This document shows, one piece after another, positions 45,544 through 53,962 of a DNA stretch of 64,000 nucleotides. The stretch comes from CBDEGK01 sp965237855 (GTDB lineage: Bacteria; Pseudomonadota; Gammaproteobacteria; Pseudomonadales; Halieaceae). Below the pieces are notes generated by a model, which was given only the letters and a program-made list of their open reading frames with translations, did no database searches and was not told where the DNA came from. The DNA lies in the NCBI GenBank assembly GCA_965237855.1, contig CBDEGK010000008.1:1211467-1275466 (forward strand). Reading direction: 5' to 3'. Within the stretch, counting starts at the first letter, position 1; every line of letters begins with the position of its first letter. The position numbers and the translations under genes are program-made.

Positions 45544-47617
45544 GCACGGCGGCGCTGAGTACTGTCAACGCCAGGCCACTGATACCCAGCAACATGGGAT
45601 GACGCCGCTGTATCAATTTTACCCGCAGGGTGGCCCTGTCCACCTTTATGCCGGTGGTAAAAAGCGGTTGGAAGCGCTGGTGCAGGGGTTCGTTGGCGAA
45701 CTGAGAGACCAGGCGATTGCCGAGGTAGACGATGACGTCGTCGATCATTACATAGTTGTGGAGGTACTGTATTTTGGGGCCAGCTCCTACCCGGTAGGTG
45801 TTGGTGTGGTCGACCACGATCAATCGGTCGCCGAGGATGCCCAGGTGGCAACTGCAGGCTCTCTGCAGAGCGAAATAGAGCCCACCGACACCGGTCAATA
45901 TTAAGCTGATTGCCAGCATTGCCCAAATGCTGAGCTCGATCAGAAAAGAACCCACCAGAGCCACCACCGCGCTGCCAGCGAGACTGTAGCCAATCTGGCG
46001 CAGCTTTTTATCTGAGTCTACAGCGGGTGCCAACCACTCGATGTCGGCGCTATTGATATCGAATCCCGCTTCACTGTCATCCGCCGGCGCGGTGTAGATT
46101 TGCTCGCGCATGGTGTTCAAAATGCTGAGAGCGAGCATGCCTGCGGCAACGCCAAACAGCATAACCAGGATTAACGCCTGCAGTGACTGTGACAGGTTGA
46201 GCGCTGCCTGTTGATCATTGAGCGCCGCGATGACGGACTCAGAGGCAAAGTTCTTCTCCTCTCGGCCAGCGGTATCAAAACGATAAATGCTCTGCTGGTC
46301 CGGGTCGCTGACGAGGATTTTTGAAGACCAGCGATTAAGCTCAACAGGGCGCGAAGCAGCTGGTAGAGGTATCTCTCGTTCGAATTTCCAGCGCGAGCTG
46401 AACAGGTACAGGCCCGCGGTGCTGGCGTCCCGGGACTGCATGATGACCCACCAACGTTCGTTGCCATACACAAAATCGCCGGGGAATATGTGACCGCTCA
46501 GGCTGGATCCGTCAACCGACAAGGCGATATTGTCCAACTCCATGCCAAAGTCGCGGTCATCCGGTTTCAACACGGTGATGGTATCCGACTCACCCTGGCT
46601 CAGGTAAAGAATGCCTTCCTGCAGGTTCAGGTGAAGTGGGGCGGTGAGTTCCATCGGCCGACTGGCGAGTGTGTTGCCGTTCAGATCCAACTTCTCTAAT
46701 ACGTCGCGCTCTGCACTGGCGAGAATAATCGTATTGGTACGGCGATCGACCAGGAACTCAATGACCTTGGATGTGCGCGCCAACTCAGAACAGCTCATGC
46801 CGTGGCTATCACAATGTTTCAGTGTGGCTAGCGGTTGCGGCGAGTTTCCCAGCAATCCGGCCAACAACTCGCTATTGCTGTTGAGATGGCCGCCCTGTAA
46901 CAGCAACAATTCACCACTGCCAAAGAAGTCAAACTGCAGTACGGGCGAGAGCCCGGTGCTGAACAGGTCGAGAACACGGGTATCGATGCCGGCGCGGTCA
47001 TGCCAGTAGAGGCCATCTGCTATTTGCACGACCGGTTGTTGGCGGGCGTCGATATTGATGCCGCCAAGGCCGGTGGCGGTGTCCATCTGGTTCTGACTCC
47101 AGAAGCGGGCGCCAACCAGTATGAAGGCTAACAGAGCGATGCCTGCGGCAATTAACGGCGCTTTGGTGAATGTGGTGGAGCGCTCTATTTCTTCATCATG
47201 GGCACCGGCCCGATCGGAGAGGCGTAAGGCGAAGAAGTTGGGCGCGCCGGGTTGGCGTTTGCGACGTACCGAGGTTGGCTCAGGGCTGTCAACAGGCTCA
47301 GGGCTGTCAATGGACTCAGGGCTGTCAACAGGCTCTGGCTCGCTGCTCAGAATGACTTCTTCGACGATCTTCTCTTCGATCTTCTCCTCGATCTTCTCGG
47401 TGAAGGTCACCATACCAATCTGGCGCAGGTTTACGAAGATCCTGGCAGCTTCGTCTTTGGGCAGATTGCGGCGCAGGGTGATCTCCTCGCCACTGAAGAA
47501 TTTTTCGGCTCGCTCGGGGTCGGCGATGTGGAAGGAGCTGGCGAACAGCTTCACAACCCGGGCTGGATCGTGACCGGGCAAAATTTCGCCTTTAAACTTC
47601 AGGTTGAACTTGTCCAC
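45524..47617 (-). CDS. Large membrane protein of unknown function with repeat linker
   Basis: 697 residues. Residues 4-75 (FNLKFKGEILPGHDPARVV, AEKFFSGEEITLRRNL) resemble a small domain found at the N-terminus of several gammaproteobacterial membrane proteins. A low-complexity linker (EKIEEKIEEKI, then DSPEPVDSPE repeats) follows, and a membrane helix at about 152-173. Next comes a 300-residue periplasmic beta-propeller-like region with regular LYLSQGES / ILVSDPDQQSIYRFD strands, a helix near 490, a closely spaced helix pair near 550-590, and a last helix at the C-terminus. I do not recognise the whole protein. It may be an envelope sensor or scaffold. Confidence 0.7.
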   Translation of the reverse strand: MDKFNLKFKGEILPGHDPARVVKLFASSFHIADPERAEKFFSGEEITLRRNLPKDEAARIFVNLRQIGMVTFTEKIEEKIEEKIVEEVILSSEPEPVDSPESIDSPEPVDSPEPTSVRRKRQPGAPNFFALRLSDRAGAHDEEIERSTTFTKAPLIAAGIALLAFILVGARFWSQNQMDTATGLGGINIDARQQPVVQIADGLYWHDRAGIDTRVLDLFSTGLSPVLQFDFFGSGELLLLQGGHLNSNSELLAGLLGNSPQPLATLKHCDSHGMSCSELARTSKVIEFLVDRRTNTIILASAERDVLEKLDLNGNTLASRPMELTAPLHLNLQEGILYLSQGESDTITVLKPDDRDFGMELDNIALSVDGSSLSGHIFPGDFVYGNERWWVIMQSRDASTAGLYLFSSRWKFEREIPLPAASRPVELNRWSSKILVSDPDQQSIYRFDTAGREEKNFASESVIAALNDQQAALNLSQSLQALILVMLFGVAAGMLALSILNTMREQIYTAPADDSEAGFDINSADIEWLAPAVDSDKKLRQIGYSLAGSAVVALVGSFLIELSIWAMLAISLILTGVGGLYFALQRACSCHLGILGDRLIVVDHTNTYRVGAGPKIQYLHNYVMIDDVIVYLGNRLVSQFANEPLHQRFQPLFTTGIKVDRATLRVKLIQRRHPMLLGISGLALTVLSAAVLIAMTQ
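47277..47330 (+). repeat. Three 18-base tandem repeats inside a coding linker
   Basis: Units GGCTCAGGGCTGTCAACA, one with two changes and one with one change, encode PEPVDS/PESIDS units of the linker in the 697-residue protein on the minus strand. Prone to slippage, so length may vary between strains. Confidence 0.9.
47366..47401 (+). repeat. Three 12-base tandem repeats inside a coding linker
   Basis: Units GATCTTCTCTTC, GATCTTCTCCTC and GATCTTCTCGGT encode the EKIEEKIEEKI charged helix on the minus strand. Adjacent to the 18-base repeats. Confidence 0.85.
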
Positions 47618-47776
47618 TGCCTGAAGATCTCTCTTAGTTATACGCTGCAGCCTCTTGTTTCTATTGGCAAATTTACTCTTGTTCGAGTGTGTTTACCAGT
47701 GCACAGCCCACATTCTGTAGCGGCTAGCTTGCCTGCACCCAAAGCTGTCTATAGAATTGCCGCCCTCACGGTACAT

Positions 47777-47814
47777 GCCGGAATAGCTCAGTCGGTAGAG
47801 CAGCTCATTCGTAA
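47777..47814 (+). tRNA. tRNA-Thr (CGT), 5' half only
   Basis: GCCGGAATA, the D-arm GCTCAGTCGGTAGAGC, the anticodon stem GCTCA and loop TTCGTAA (anticodon CGT) are a perfect 5' half of gammaproteobacterial tRNA-Thr. The following bases (GCGCTAAAAGG) do not pair with GCTCA, and no T-arm or acceptor 3' strand follows, so the gene is cut at the anticodon loop. An integrase start lies 95 bases downstream, pointing to an attachment site. Confidence 0.8.
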
Positions 47815-47908
47815 GCGCTAAAAGGCCCAGAACACGTGGCCTGTGGGGCATCTAGGCACCTCTTTTTCACCTTGAAATCCAACTCACAAGTGGACTACAG
47901 GTGGACTC

Positions 47909-47976
47909 ATGGCTACAACAATTAAGTCGAAGATTAAGCTCACAGAGAGGGGGATTCAATCCCTTAAGCCCTCAGA
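47909..47976 (+). pseudogene. Tyrosine integrase, first 22 codons
   Basis: ATG 47909 reads MATTIKSKIKLTERGIQSL then KPSD, the standard N-terminus of tRNA-targeting tyrosine integrases (KLTDRxIxSLKP). Two direct GTGGACT repeats just upstream may be arm-type sites. The gene stops at 47976, where the IS21 end begins. The rest of the integrase is not in the window. Confidence 0.6.
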
Positions 47977-48059
47977 TGTCAACAGCAGTCCAAATCTGAC
48001 CCACCTTGCCGTGCTAATCAGCAATTTAAAATTGACCCACCCTCAGCGTTTTCTTTCCG

Positions 48060-48845
48060 TTATTTAACCAATGATTGGCTTGCTGCCGGGACGATACCGG
48101 CCGCTTTCTTTCCCTTGAGTCGGTAGCTGCTCCCCGATATCTGGACGATATGTGCATGGTGTAACAATCTGTCGAGTAAAGCCGCGGTTAAGGTCTGATC
48201 ATCAGCAAACGCAGTAGACCATTGCGAGAATGGCAAGTTGCTGGTCACAATGACACTGCTTTGCTCATAACGTTTAGCAATGACATTAAAAAACAGATTG
48301 GCTTCTTCCCGGCCAAATGGCAGATAACCTATTTCATCAATTATGAGCAACTTAGGTGCCTGGATACTTCGTTTGAGGTAAGACTCTAGTCGGTCCTGCT
48401 TTTTTGCGGTGGCCAGTTGCAGCATGAGATCCGCCGCCGTAATGAAGCGTGTTTTGATCCCATTCATGACCGCCTGGTATGCCAGGCTGATCGCCAGGTG
48501 GCTTTTACCGACACCACTGGGTCCAAGCAGCACGATATTCTCTGCACGCTCGATGAAGGCCAAACTGGTTAATTCCTGGAGTTGCCTGCGCGGTGCACCG
48601 GTGGCGAACTTGAAGTCATAGTCTTCAAAACGCTTGACGGACGGCAACCCTGCAAACCTCAGCAAAGTCTCGCGGGTGCGGAGCATCCTGGCGTCTATCT
48701 CAACCCGCAGTAGCTGCTCAAGAAAGTCAGCCAGTGATGACTCGTCACCGGAGGCCCTGTCAGCGATAGCGGACCATTCCAATGCCACAGCACCGAGTTT
48801 AAGCACTTCGCAGGCTTGCTGCACTCTTTCCATCTGCAGGTTCAT
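48060..48845 (-). CDS. istB: IS21 helper ATPase IstB
   Basis: 261 residues, AAA+ ATPase related to DnaC/DnaA: Walker A GPSGVGKSHLAISLAYQA, Walker B LLIIDEIGYLPFGREEANLF, sensor TSNLPFSQW and an Arg-finger region DRLLHHAHIVQISGSSYRL. It assembles on target DNA and activates the IstA transposase. Its ATG overlaps the istA stop by four bases, as in all IS21 elements. It is apparently intact. Confidence 0.95.
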   Translation of the reverse strand: MNLQMERVQQACEVLKLGAVALEWSAIADRASGDESSLADFLEQLLRVEIDARMLRTRETLLRFAGLPSVKRFEDYDFKFATGAPRRQLQELTSLAFIERAENIVLLGPSGVGKSHLAISLAYQAVMNGIKTRFITAADLMLQLATAKKQDRLESYLKRSIQAPKLLIIDEIGYLPFGREEANLFFNVIAKRYEQSSVIVTSNLPFSQWSTAFADDQTLTAALLDRLLHHAHIVQISGSSYRLKGKKAAGIVPAASQSLVK

Positions 48846-49864
48846 ACAGCAACTCCCAGCAGCTGGTCATAGGTACTCAGCGGATGCTGGAGACTTTCGA
48901 TCGGGAGTGCCTGGGCATTGCTTCGCGGTTTGTCCTGAGCCACCAAGCGCTGCGCCAAAGGCAGCGGCATGAGGCTTAATCGCTCATGATCGAGCAATAC
49001 CTGCGGCTTTTGGCCTGTTGTCCCGTGAATTCGCTGATGTGCAATGTCAGCGAGCCAATGACCCACCTGCCCATTGGCTACCTCCACGTCCAGCGCCAGC
49101 CCGGATTGCTTCAGTGACGCGGCCAGTGGTGTGATAAAACTACCTTTAAGATAACCGTTGAATCGCTCGACTTTGCCCTTGGTCTTAGCACGGTAGGGCC
49201 GACAGGCGCGCAATCTAAAACCATTATCACGAGCCATGTTCAACAAACTGGCGTTCCACCGATGTTTCCCGGCACCAAAGGCGTCTCGCTCAATCATGAT
49301 GCACTTGGCATTATCGAATAGCAGTTCCTCAGGCACGCCTCCAAAGTAGTGTAACGCACCTTCAATACCCGCTAACCAATCCTCCTGCCGTTCGTATTGA
49401 CTGAATCGTACGTAGGTTGCTCGACTGTATCCCAGGGTGGCAACGAAGGCCTTAAGCCTATTTCTGCCTCGCCGAATCGTCGTGAAATCTACCTGTAACT
49501 GCTGGCCAGGCGGTGTCTCAAAGCGAACGACTGGATCTTTCGCCTTCGGCTTAAATTGTCGGAGATAATCTCTCAGAATACCTTCTTTGCCTTGGTAGCC
49601 TCGCGCCAGAATCTCTCGAAACAAGACTGTCGCCGGTATCCAATAGGGTTTCGCTGCCTCGATACGCTCTCCTAAATAGGGTTTGAACGAGTCCAGTTTA
49701 GACGGCCTTTTCTCGCGCTGAGAATAGCGAGGTGTTTTGGCAGCATCGCGCAGATAACGACGTACGGTATTGCGTGATAGGTTCATTTCTTTGGCGATAC
49801 TGCGGATGCTCGTCCCTTGTCGATGTAAAACGTGTATGTCCACTAATTGCTCCTGATTCAACAT
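48842..49864 (-). CDS. istA: IS21 transposase IstA
   Basis: 340 residues. An N-terminal helix-turn-helix (GTSIRSIAKEMNLSRNTVRRYL) binds the terminal repeats. The RNase-H-like core has the DDE residues in LQVDFTTIRRGR, LLFDNAKCIM and KGKVERFNGYLKG. It is short for IS21 IstA but close to the compact subgroup. No frameshift is seen, so the element may still be active. Confidence 0.94.
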   Translation of the reverse strand: MLNQEQLVDIHVLHRQGTSIRSIAKEMNLSRNTVRRYLRDAAKTPRYSQREKRPSKLDSFKPYLGERIEAAKPYWIPATVLFREILARGYQGKEGILRDYLRQFKPKAKDPVVRFETPPGQQLQVDFTTIRRGRNRLKAFVATLGYSRATYVRFSQYERQEDWLAGIEGALHYFGGVPEELLFDNAKCIMIERDAFGAGKHRWNASLLNMARDNGFRLRACRPYRAKTKGKVERFNGYLKGSFITPLAASLKQSGLALDVEVANGQVGHWLADIAHQRIHGTTGQKPQVLLDHERLSLMPLPLAQRLVAQDKPRSNAQALPIESLQHPLSTYDQLLGVAV

Positions 49865-49969
49865 CTCATTTACACCGCCTCTCTCTTGATTGAAATTGGC
49901 GGTAATTGTGCCTCAGGTGGGTCAGTTTTAAATTGTCGCTAGTGGGTCAGTTTTACACTGCTGGTGACA

Positions 49970-50014
49970 GTCAAGCCAGTAGCGCTGGCGTTGTGAGATC
50001 GGTTTGATGGGCAT
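49970..50014 (-). pseudogene. IS66-type accessory protein, first 15 codons
   Basis: ATG 50014 reads MPIKPISQRQRYWLD and is cut by the IS21 end. The start resembles the N-terminus of IS66-family TnpA-like proteins (Q-R-x-Y-W). CTGGAG lies upstream. It is very short, so the family call is tentative. Confidence 0.3.
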
Positions 50015-50087
50015 GGCGTGCTCCAGTGAGAAAACACGAGCATGGCAGGCTTCGGCTCAGGCCGATAGGATGCACTTAATGGAGCGC

Positions 50088-50183
50088 TTACGCTGCGACT
50101 ATGGTATAGCCCTGCTCAATCACCAATGCCACGGCATCTTGCTTGAAATCATCAGGAAAGTTCCGTTTTTGTCTACTTGTCAT
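50088..50183 (-). pseudogene. IS3-family OrfA, N-terminal fragment
   Basis: 31 codons from ATG 50183 (MTSRQKRNFPDDFKQDAVA, then LVIEQGYTIVAA and stop) match the helix-turn-helix start of IS3-type OrfA (MTSRxxRxFxxxFKxDAVxLVxEQGYS). The IS terminus (TGGTCTACTAAAAGTGGACA on the minus strand) lies near 50222-50243. The rest of the element is gone. Confidence 0.6.
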
Positions 50184-50245
50184 TGTTCACCTCGTATTTG
50201 ATTTTTACAGTCTATACAAGGTGTCCACTTTTAGTAGACCACAAC

Positions 50246-50720
50246 ACCATCCCCGGGCTCAGCGTACACACGTGCACGCCGGTTCCCTGCGCATCTTTGC
50301 GCAGGGCCGTATTGAGGTAGTTCACTGCGCGCTTGGTAGCACCATAGGGCGACAGGCCCCTCTGACTCATGCCATTGGAGCCGAACCCCTCCATATTCCA
50401 GATTTGGCCATACCCCTGTGCCTTCATTCCAGCCATGGCCACTTTATTGGCGTAGAGCATACCCAGCAGGTTGGCCTCAACCACGTGTCTGAGATCGTCT
50501 GCATTCGCCTCATAGATCGGCTTGTGCGCAATGTCCGTACCGGCATTGTTGATCCACACATCGACGCTGCCGAATACTCGGGCCGCCGCGTCCCACAAAC
50601 CCTGTAGCTGCTCAACGTGAGTGATGTCGCAGGCGCAACCAATCACCTGGTCGCTGCCAAATTCGCCGCCAGGCCGCGGCCAATACCCCGGGTGCTGCCA
50701 GTAACCACCACTGTTTTCAT
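50246..50720 (-). pseudogene. Short-chain dehydrogenase, broken at both middle and end
   Basis: ATG 50720 reads MKTVVVTGSTRGIGRGLA, the SDR cofactor loop, then frame is lost. A second frame gives SDQVIGCACDITHVEQLQGL, VDVWINNAGTDIA, SPYGATKRAVNYLN (Tyr and Lys) and VHVCTLSPGMV. About 30-35 residues expected between the loop and the Asp segment are missing. The 3' end is cut by the IS3 terminus, and the last residues of the open frame (LWSTKSGHLV) come from IS DNA. Not functional as written. Confidence 0.65.
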
Positions 50721-50832
50721 TTGTATTGATCTACCCTGAAATAAATATGACCTATTGTTAGGTCATTTAATCTAGACCGTCAAATAGCGTTCCCGCCTGC
50801 AGAGCATTACACTGTCAGAAAAAGAGCGAACG

Positions 50833-51882
50833 ATGGCCGACTGGTTCACGATCTTGCAGAGTTTTGTTCCTGCGCTAGGCACAGCGGGCTTTACCCTGCT
50901 CACGCTACTGGCCGTCAATCTGTGGATCTCACGCCGACAACAAGATAGCAGCAGTTCCTCGACCACCTATCAATTCCTGCGCTTCCTGTTGCTGCTGCTC
51001 GCACTGGTAGCCATCATTCTACTGTTGCCCATTTCGGATCAGACCCAGGGCCAGGTGCTAAGCCTGGTTGGCGTACTGCTCACCGCTGTCATCGCCCTGT
51101 CTTCGACCACCTTTGTCTCCAACGCTATAGCGGGGCTCATGTTGCAGAACAGCAATACCATTCGACCCGGCGACTTCATTCGCGTCGACAACCAGTTTGG
51201 CCGTGTCACTCGCCGTTCACTGCTACAAACACAGATTCAAACCGAGTGGCGTGACTTGACCACCCTGCCGAATATCCTGCTGATAAATAGCCCGGTGACC
51301 GTGTTACACCGGGAGGGCACCATCATCTCCGCGGAAATCTCCCTCGGCTACGACATTCCCTATACCCAGGTAGAGGAACTGCTGAAACAGGCCGCCACCG
51401 ATGCCGGGTTGGAAGAGCCCTTCGTGCTGGTTCAGGATTTACTGGATCACGCGGTCGCCTACCGAACGGCGGGATTTCTGCCAGACACCAAGAACTTGCT
51501 CACCGCCCGGTCTAACTTGCGCAAAAAAGCCTTGGCTATTTTGCACGGCCACGGCGTGGAAATCGTCTCGCCCTCCTATATGGCACAGCGCGCTGTCGAC
51601 CCAAAGCAGAAGGTGATCCCCGAGCGACCGGTGTTACATCAAGGGCCCCAGACACTGGACGACGTGCCGGAAGAGCGCATCTTCGACAAAGCGGAAGAAG
51701 CAGCCAACCTGGAAGACCTGCGCGAACAGCTGGAGCAAGTACACGAAACCATCAAGGCGCTGCGCAACGAGAGCAAGGGCGTGCAGGATGCCGAGCTGGC
51801 AGACCTGAACCTGCAGATCGAGCAGGCAGAGGCTAAAGAACACTGGCTGCAAGCCAGCATTGATCGACAGACGGAAAGTTAG
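50833..51882 (+). CDS. MscS-family mechanosensitive channel
   Basis: 349 residues. Three N-terminal hydrophobic helices are seen (LGTAGFTLLTLLAVNLWI, LRFLLLLLALVAIILLLP, VLSLVGVLLTAVIALSSTTF), the last leading into VSNAIAGLMLQNSNTIRPGDFIRV, the MscS pore-lining and beta-domain motif. NILLINSPVTVLHREG and an alpha-beta C-domain follow, then a charged coiled coil (about 280-345) not typical of small MscS. It would release solutes under hypo-osmotic shock. It is followed by a small membrane-anchored protein ten bases downstream. Confidence 0.88.
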   Translation: MADWFTILQSFVPALGTAGFTLLTLLAVNLWISRRQQDSSSSSTTYQFLRFLLLLLALVAIILLLPISDQTQGQVLSLVGVLLTAVIALSSTTFVSNAIAGLMLQNSNTIRPGDFIRVDNQFGRVTRRSLLQTQIQTEWRDLTTLPNILLINSPVTVLHREGTIISAEISLGYDIPYTQVEELLKQAATDAGLEEPFVLVQDLLDHAVAYRTAGFLPDTKNLLTARSNLRKKALAILHGHGVEIVSPSYMAQRAVDPKQKVIPERPVLHQGPQTLDDVPEERIFDKAEEAANLEDLREQLEQVHETIKALRNESKGVQDAELADLNLQIEQAEAKEHWLQASIDRQTES

Positions 51883-51891
51883 CGGTGTTTC

Positions 51892-52404
51892 ATGGCGACT
51901 GAATTAGCCACCTATGCAGCCATCGCCGAGATCTTCGGTGCAATCACCATCGTATTGGCGGGCATTTTTGGCGCCGTGCAATTTTTTGAATTTCGCAAGG
52001 GCCGCCGCGACCAGGTGGCCGCGGATCTTTGCCGGCGCTTCGCTGAGCCGGAGCTGGCGCGGGCAATTACCCTGATCAAGGCCTTGCCGAAAAACTCCAA
52101 CATCGAGCAAATGCGCGCCATGGGCCCTGAGTATGAAGAGGCAGCACAGATCGTCGGCATGACCTTCGAGACCATGGGATTGCTGGTGTATCGCAAGATC
52201 GCCTCCTTTGAAATCGTGCAGGAGCTCTGTGGCGGCTTGCTGATAGAGATGTGGCGAGCCATCAAACCCTGGTGCAGCGAGAATCGGGAAAAGCACAACA
52301 ATCCCCGCTTCGGCGAATGGGTTCAATGGCTGGCGGAGCGTTTGGAGGAGGTCGAAGCCGATATCAAGCCGGCCTACAACGCCTACAAAGACTGGAAGCA
52401 CTAG
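51892..52404 (+). CDS. Membrane-anchored DUF4760-like protein
   Basis: 170 residues. One N-terminal membrane helix (EIFGAITIVLAGIFGAVQFF) is followed by a helical cytoplasmic region (RRFAEPELARAITLIKALP, FETMGLLVYRKIASFEIVQEL, EWVQWLAERLEEVEADIKPA). The pattern fits DUF4760-like proteins of unknown role. It starts nine bases after mscS and is probably co-transcribed. It is convergent with, and overlaps by four bases, the broken Rieske gene. Confidence 0.7.
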   Translation: MATELATYAAIAEIFGAITIVLAGIFGAVQFFEFRKGRRDQVAADLCRRFAEPELARAITLIKALPKNSNIEQMRAMGPEYEEAAQIVGMTFETMGLLVYRKIASFEIVQELCGGLLIEMWRAIKPWCSENREKHNNPRFGEWVQWLAERLEEVEADIKPAYNAYKDWKH

Positions 52405-52838
52405 GCTGCTTCACCGTCCTCAACCGGGTTGAGGGGAGCCGAGGTGCTGACCGGCGGCACCAGCGGTACGGTCTCCATCACCCAATCCAGACCGGGGTGG
52501 TCGCGTCGGTGCGGCGAGGGAATCGTCAACACTTTACGTCCCGCGGCCTCAGCTACCTTGGCGCAATCTATCTGCCAGCCATTTTGCTCGATCAGGCGCA
52601 GGCGTTTGCGTGAGCCACTATCAAACAGGTCGTGCTTGTAAAACGTGCGCAATTGCGTCGCGAAGGTGCTGGTGTTGTGCTCATCCACCGGGGTATTGGC
52701 ATCAAACATCAGGATCGACATGGTCGGGTTGATATCAATCTGGATACGAACCGTCATACCATTCAGATGCCCTTCAGGTTTGGTCACCGTTGGCTGGCGC
52801 TCTTCCTCCGGCGCATCGCCGAGAAATACCCAGATCAT
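52401..52838 (-). pseudogene. Rieske oxygenase, C-terminal part
   Basis: The frame opens MIWVFLGDAPEEERQPT, the typical end of a Rieske domain running into the catalytic domain of ring-hydroxylating oxygenases. In the same frame, upstream, RARIDAYPTQ is separated from AYGMIWVFLGD by a TAA at 52850-52848 where the family has an ordinary residue. The catalytic domain is much shorter than the usual 200 or more residues and no His-His-Asp iron site is visible. Not functional as written. Confidence 0.6.
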
Positions 52839-52850
52839 GCCATAGGCTTA

Positions 52851-53049
52851 CTGGGTGGGATAAGCGTCGATGCGGGCGCGATCCGGCGGACAGCGACCCA
52901 CCCCGGTGCAGACACACATCGCTGGCACAATGCACCGCACCCTGCTGGTCTCGCCACAACACGAAATCCTGGCCCAGCATGCGGGCTTGCACGGGTTTGT
53001 CGGTGACAGCGGAGGACCATTCCGCGACATACCGCAGGTTTACTAACAC
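52851..53049 (-). pseudogene. Rieske oxygenase, N-terminal part
   Basis: From ATG 53049: MLVNLRYVAEWSSAVTDKPV, then GQDFVLWRDQQGAVHCASDV and CLHRGGSLSAG, the first Cys-His pair of a Rieske [2Fe-2S] site. The second pair (CPYHGW) is absent: the sequence jumps to the segment RARIDAYP in another frame, so about 25 residues are missing. With 52401-52838 it would have been one oxygenase subunit. Confidence 0.65.
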
Positions 53050-53170
53050 GTCCTATATCTCCCTCGAGCACGTCTCTCTGACCACATAGCATACGCCGCC
53101 AGCTATCGGGCGCTTCTTTAGTCAGGGTCGATCGTTTACATTGAGCTCTCCAGAAAAGGCGGGAGCCACA

Positions 53171-53640
53171 ATGCACAACTTCGAGAACAAAGTAGCAGTC
53201 ATCACCGGTGCCGGCAGTGGCATCGGTTTAAGCCTGGCCCGACGTGCCGCTAAAGAAGGCATGAAGCTGGCACTGGCGGATGTGGATGCGGCCGCACTGG
53301 AGGCAGCCGCCAGCGAGATGCAGGCGCTGGGCGCGGAGACCCTCACCGCGATAGTAGATGTCGCCAGCGCCGAGGCAGTCTCCGAATTCTCCACCAACAC
53401 CCTCGATCGGTTTGGCGCCGCCCACCTGTTATTCAACAACGCCGGCGTCGGTGGTGGCGGCCCAGTATGGGAGGTTCCGCAGGCCGAATGGGACTGGGTG
53501 CTGGGGGTAAACCTGCACGGCGTCATCAATGGAATCCGCGATTTTACCCCGGTCATGATCGAGCAGGGCGAGGGCCATATCGTCAATACCGCCTCTATTG
53601 CCGGACTGACGTCAGCGGCGGGTACCAGCACTTACACCCT
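53171..53640 (+). pseudogene. Short-chain dehydrogenase, truncated at the archaeal join
   Basis: From ATG 53171 a good SDR: VAVITGAGSGIGLSLARRAA, LADVDAAALEAA, LLFNNAGVGGGGPVWEV, GVNLHGVINGIRDF, GHIVNTASIAGL and TSTYT at the active Tyr. There it stops being SDR: the next codons (LKDLEK, stop) belong to the AT-rich sequence. About 100 C-terminal residues are absent. It is the last bacterial feature in the window. Confidence 0.85.
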
Positions 53641-53655
53641 CAAGGATTTAGAAAA
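53636..53655. other. Bacterial-archaeal junction
   Basis: GC-rich coding sequence (the SDR) changes to AT-rich DNA within about 20 bases. Everything left of it is proteobacterial in gene content and everything right is thaumarchaeal. There is no transposon end, repeat or tRNA at the border. The exact base cannot be fixed from sequence alone. Confidence 0.85.
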
Positions 53656-53677
53656 ATAGGATACCACGTGATTAGCA

Positions 53678-53962
53678 TTGTACGAGCTAAAGGTATCTAA
53701 ACTTTTTCGTAACCAAATTAGAAAAATAGCAATGACCTCCCAGCCTCTCTTTCAGGACATCTCAGAGAGTTGGGATAGAGTTCATAGAATAATTAATGAA
53801 CTTGGTAAAAAAGGAAATCCATTCCAACATGTCAAATTTGTAATGAAGGTTGATAAAAGAACTGTTTACCTTGTTTACAGACTTGATGAGAAGAAGAAAG
53901 ATTTGTGGGTTGAAGCAATAGTAATCAAAAGTCAAGGTAAGTTTGTGCCATACAAACCATAA
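53678..53962 (+). CDS. Small hypothetical protein, first archaeal gene
   Basis: 94 residues if started at TTG 53678. It is basic, with a helical first half (LFRNQIRKIAMTSQ, SWDRVHRIINELGKK) and a beta-rich second half (VKFVMKVDKRTVYLVYRLD, LWVEAIVIKSQGKFV). The strand pattern recalls RelE-like folds, but I see no antitoxin gene and cannot claim a toxin. The start is uncertain because the region just upstream is the join. Confidence 0.5.
   Translation: MYELKVSKLFRNQIRKIAMTSQPLFQDISESWDRVHRIINELGKKGNPFQHVKFVMKVDKRTVYLVYRLDEKKKDLWVEAIVIKSQGKFVPYKP

Larger units (their letters stand above)
47977..49969. mobile_element. IS21-family insertion sequence with istA/istB
   Basis: The ends are TGTCAACAGCAGT at 47977 and its imperfect complement ending at 49969 (TGTCACCAGCAGT on the minus strand). 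Inside each end are copies of AAA-(T/C)TGACCCA, the repeated transposase-binding sites usual in IS21. The 1993-base element carries istA and istB on the minus strand. No target duplication is visible: flanks are CTCAGA and GTCAAG, so one end was rearranged after insertion. Confidence 0.85.

Noticed and set aside
47277..47401. Regular repeats considered as a CRISPR array
   Set aside because: Units are contiguous 18- and 12-base coding repeats without spacers, in frame with a protein linker.
53678..53962. RelE-like toxin
   Set aside because: Strand pattern only. There is no antitoxin partner or catalytic residues that I can point to.
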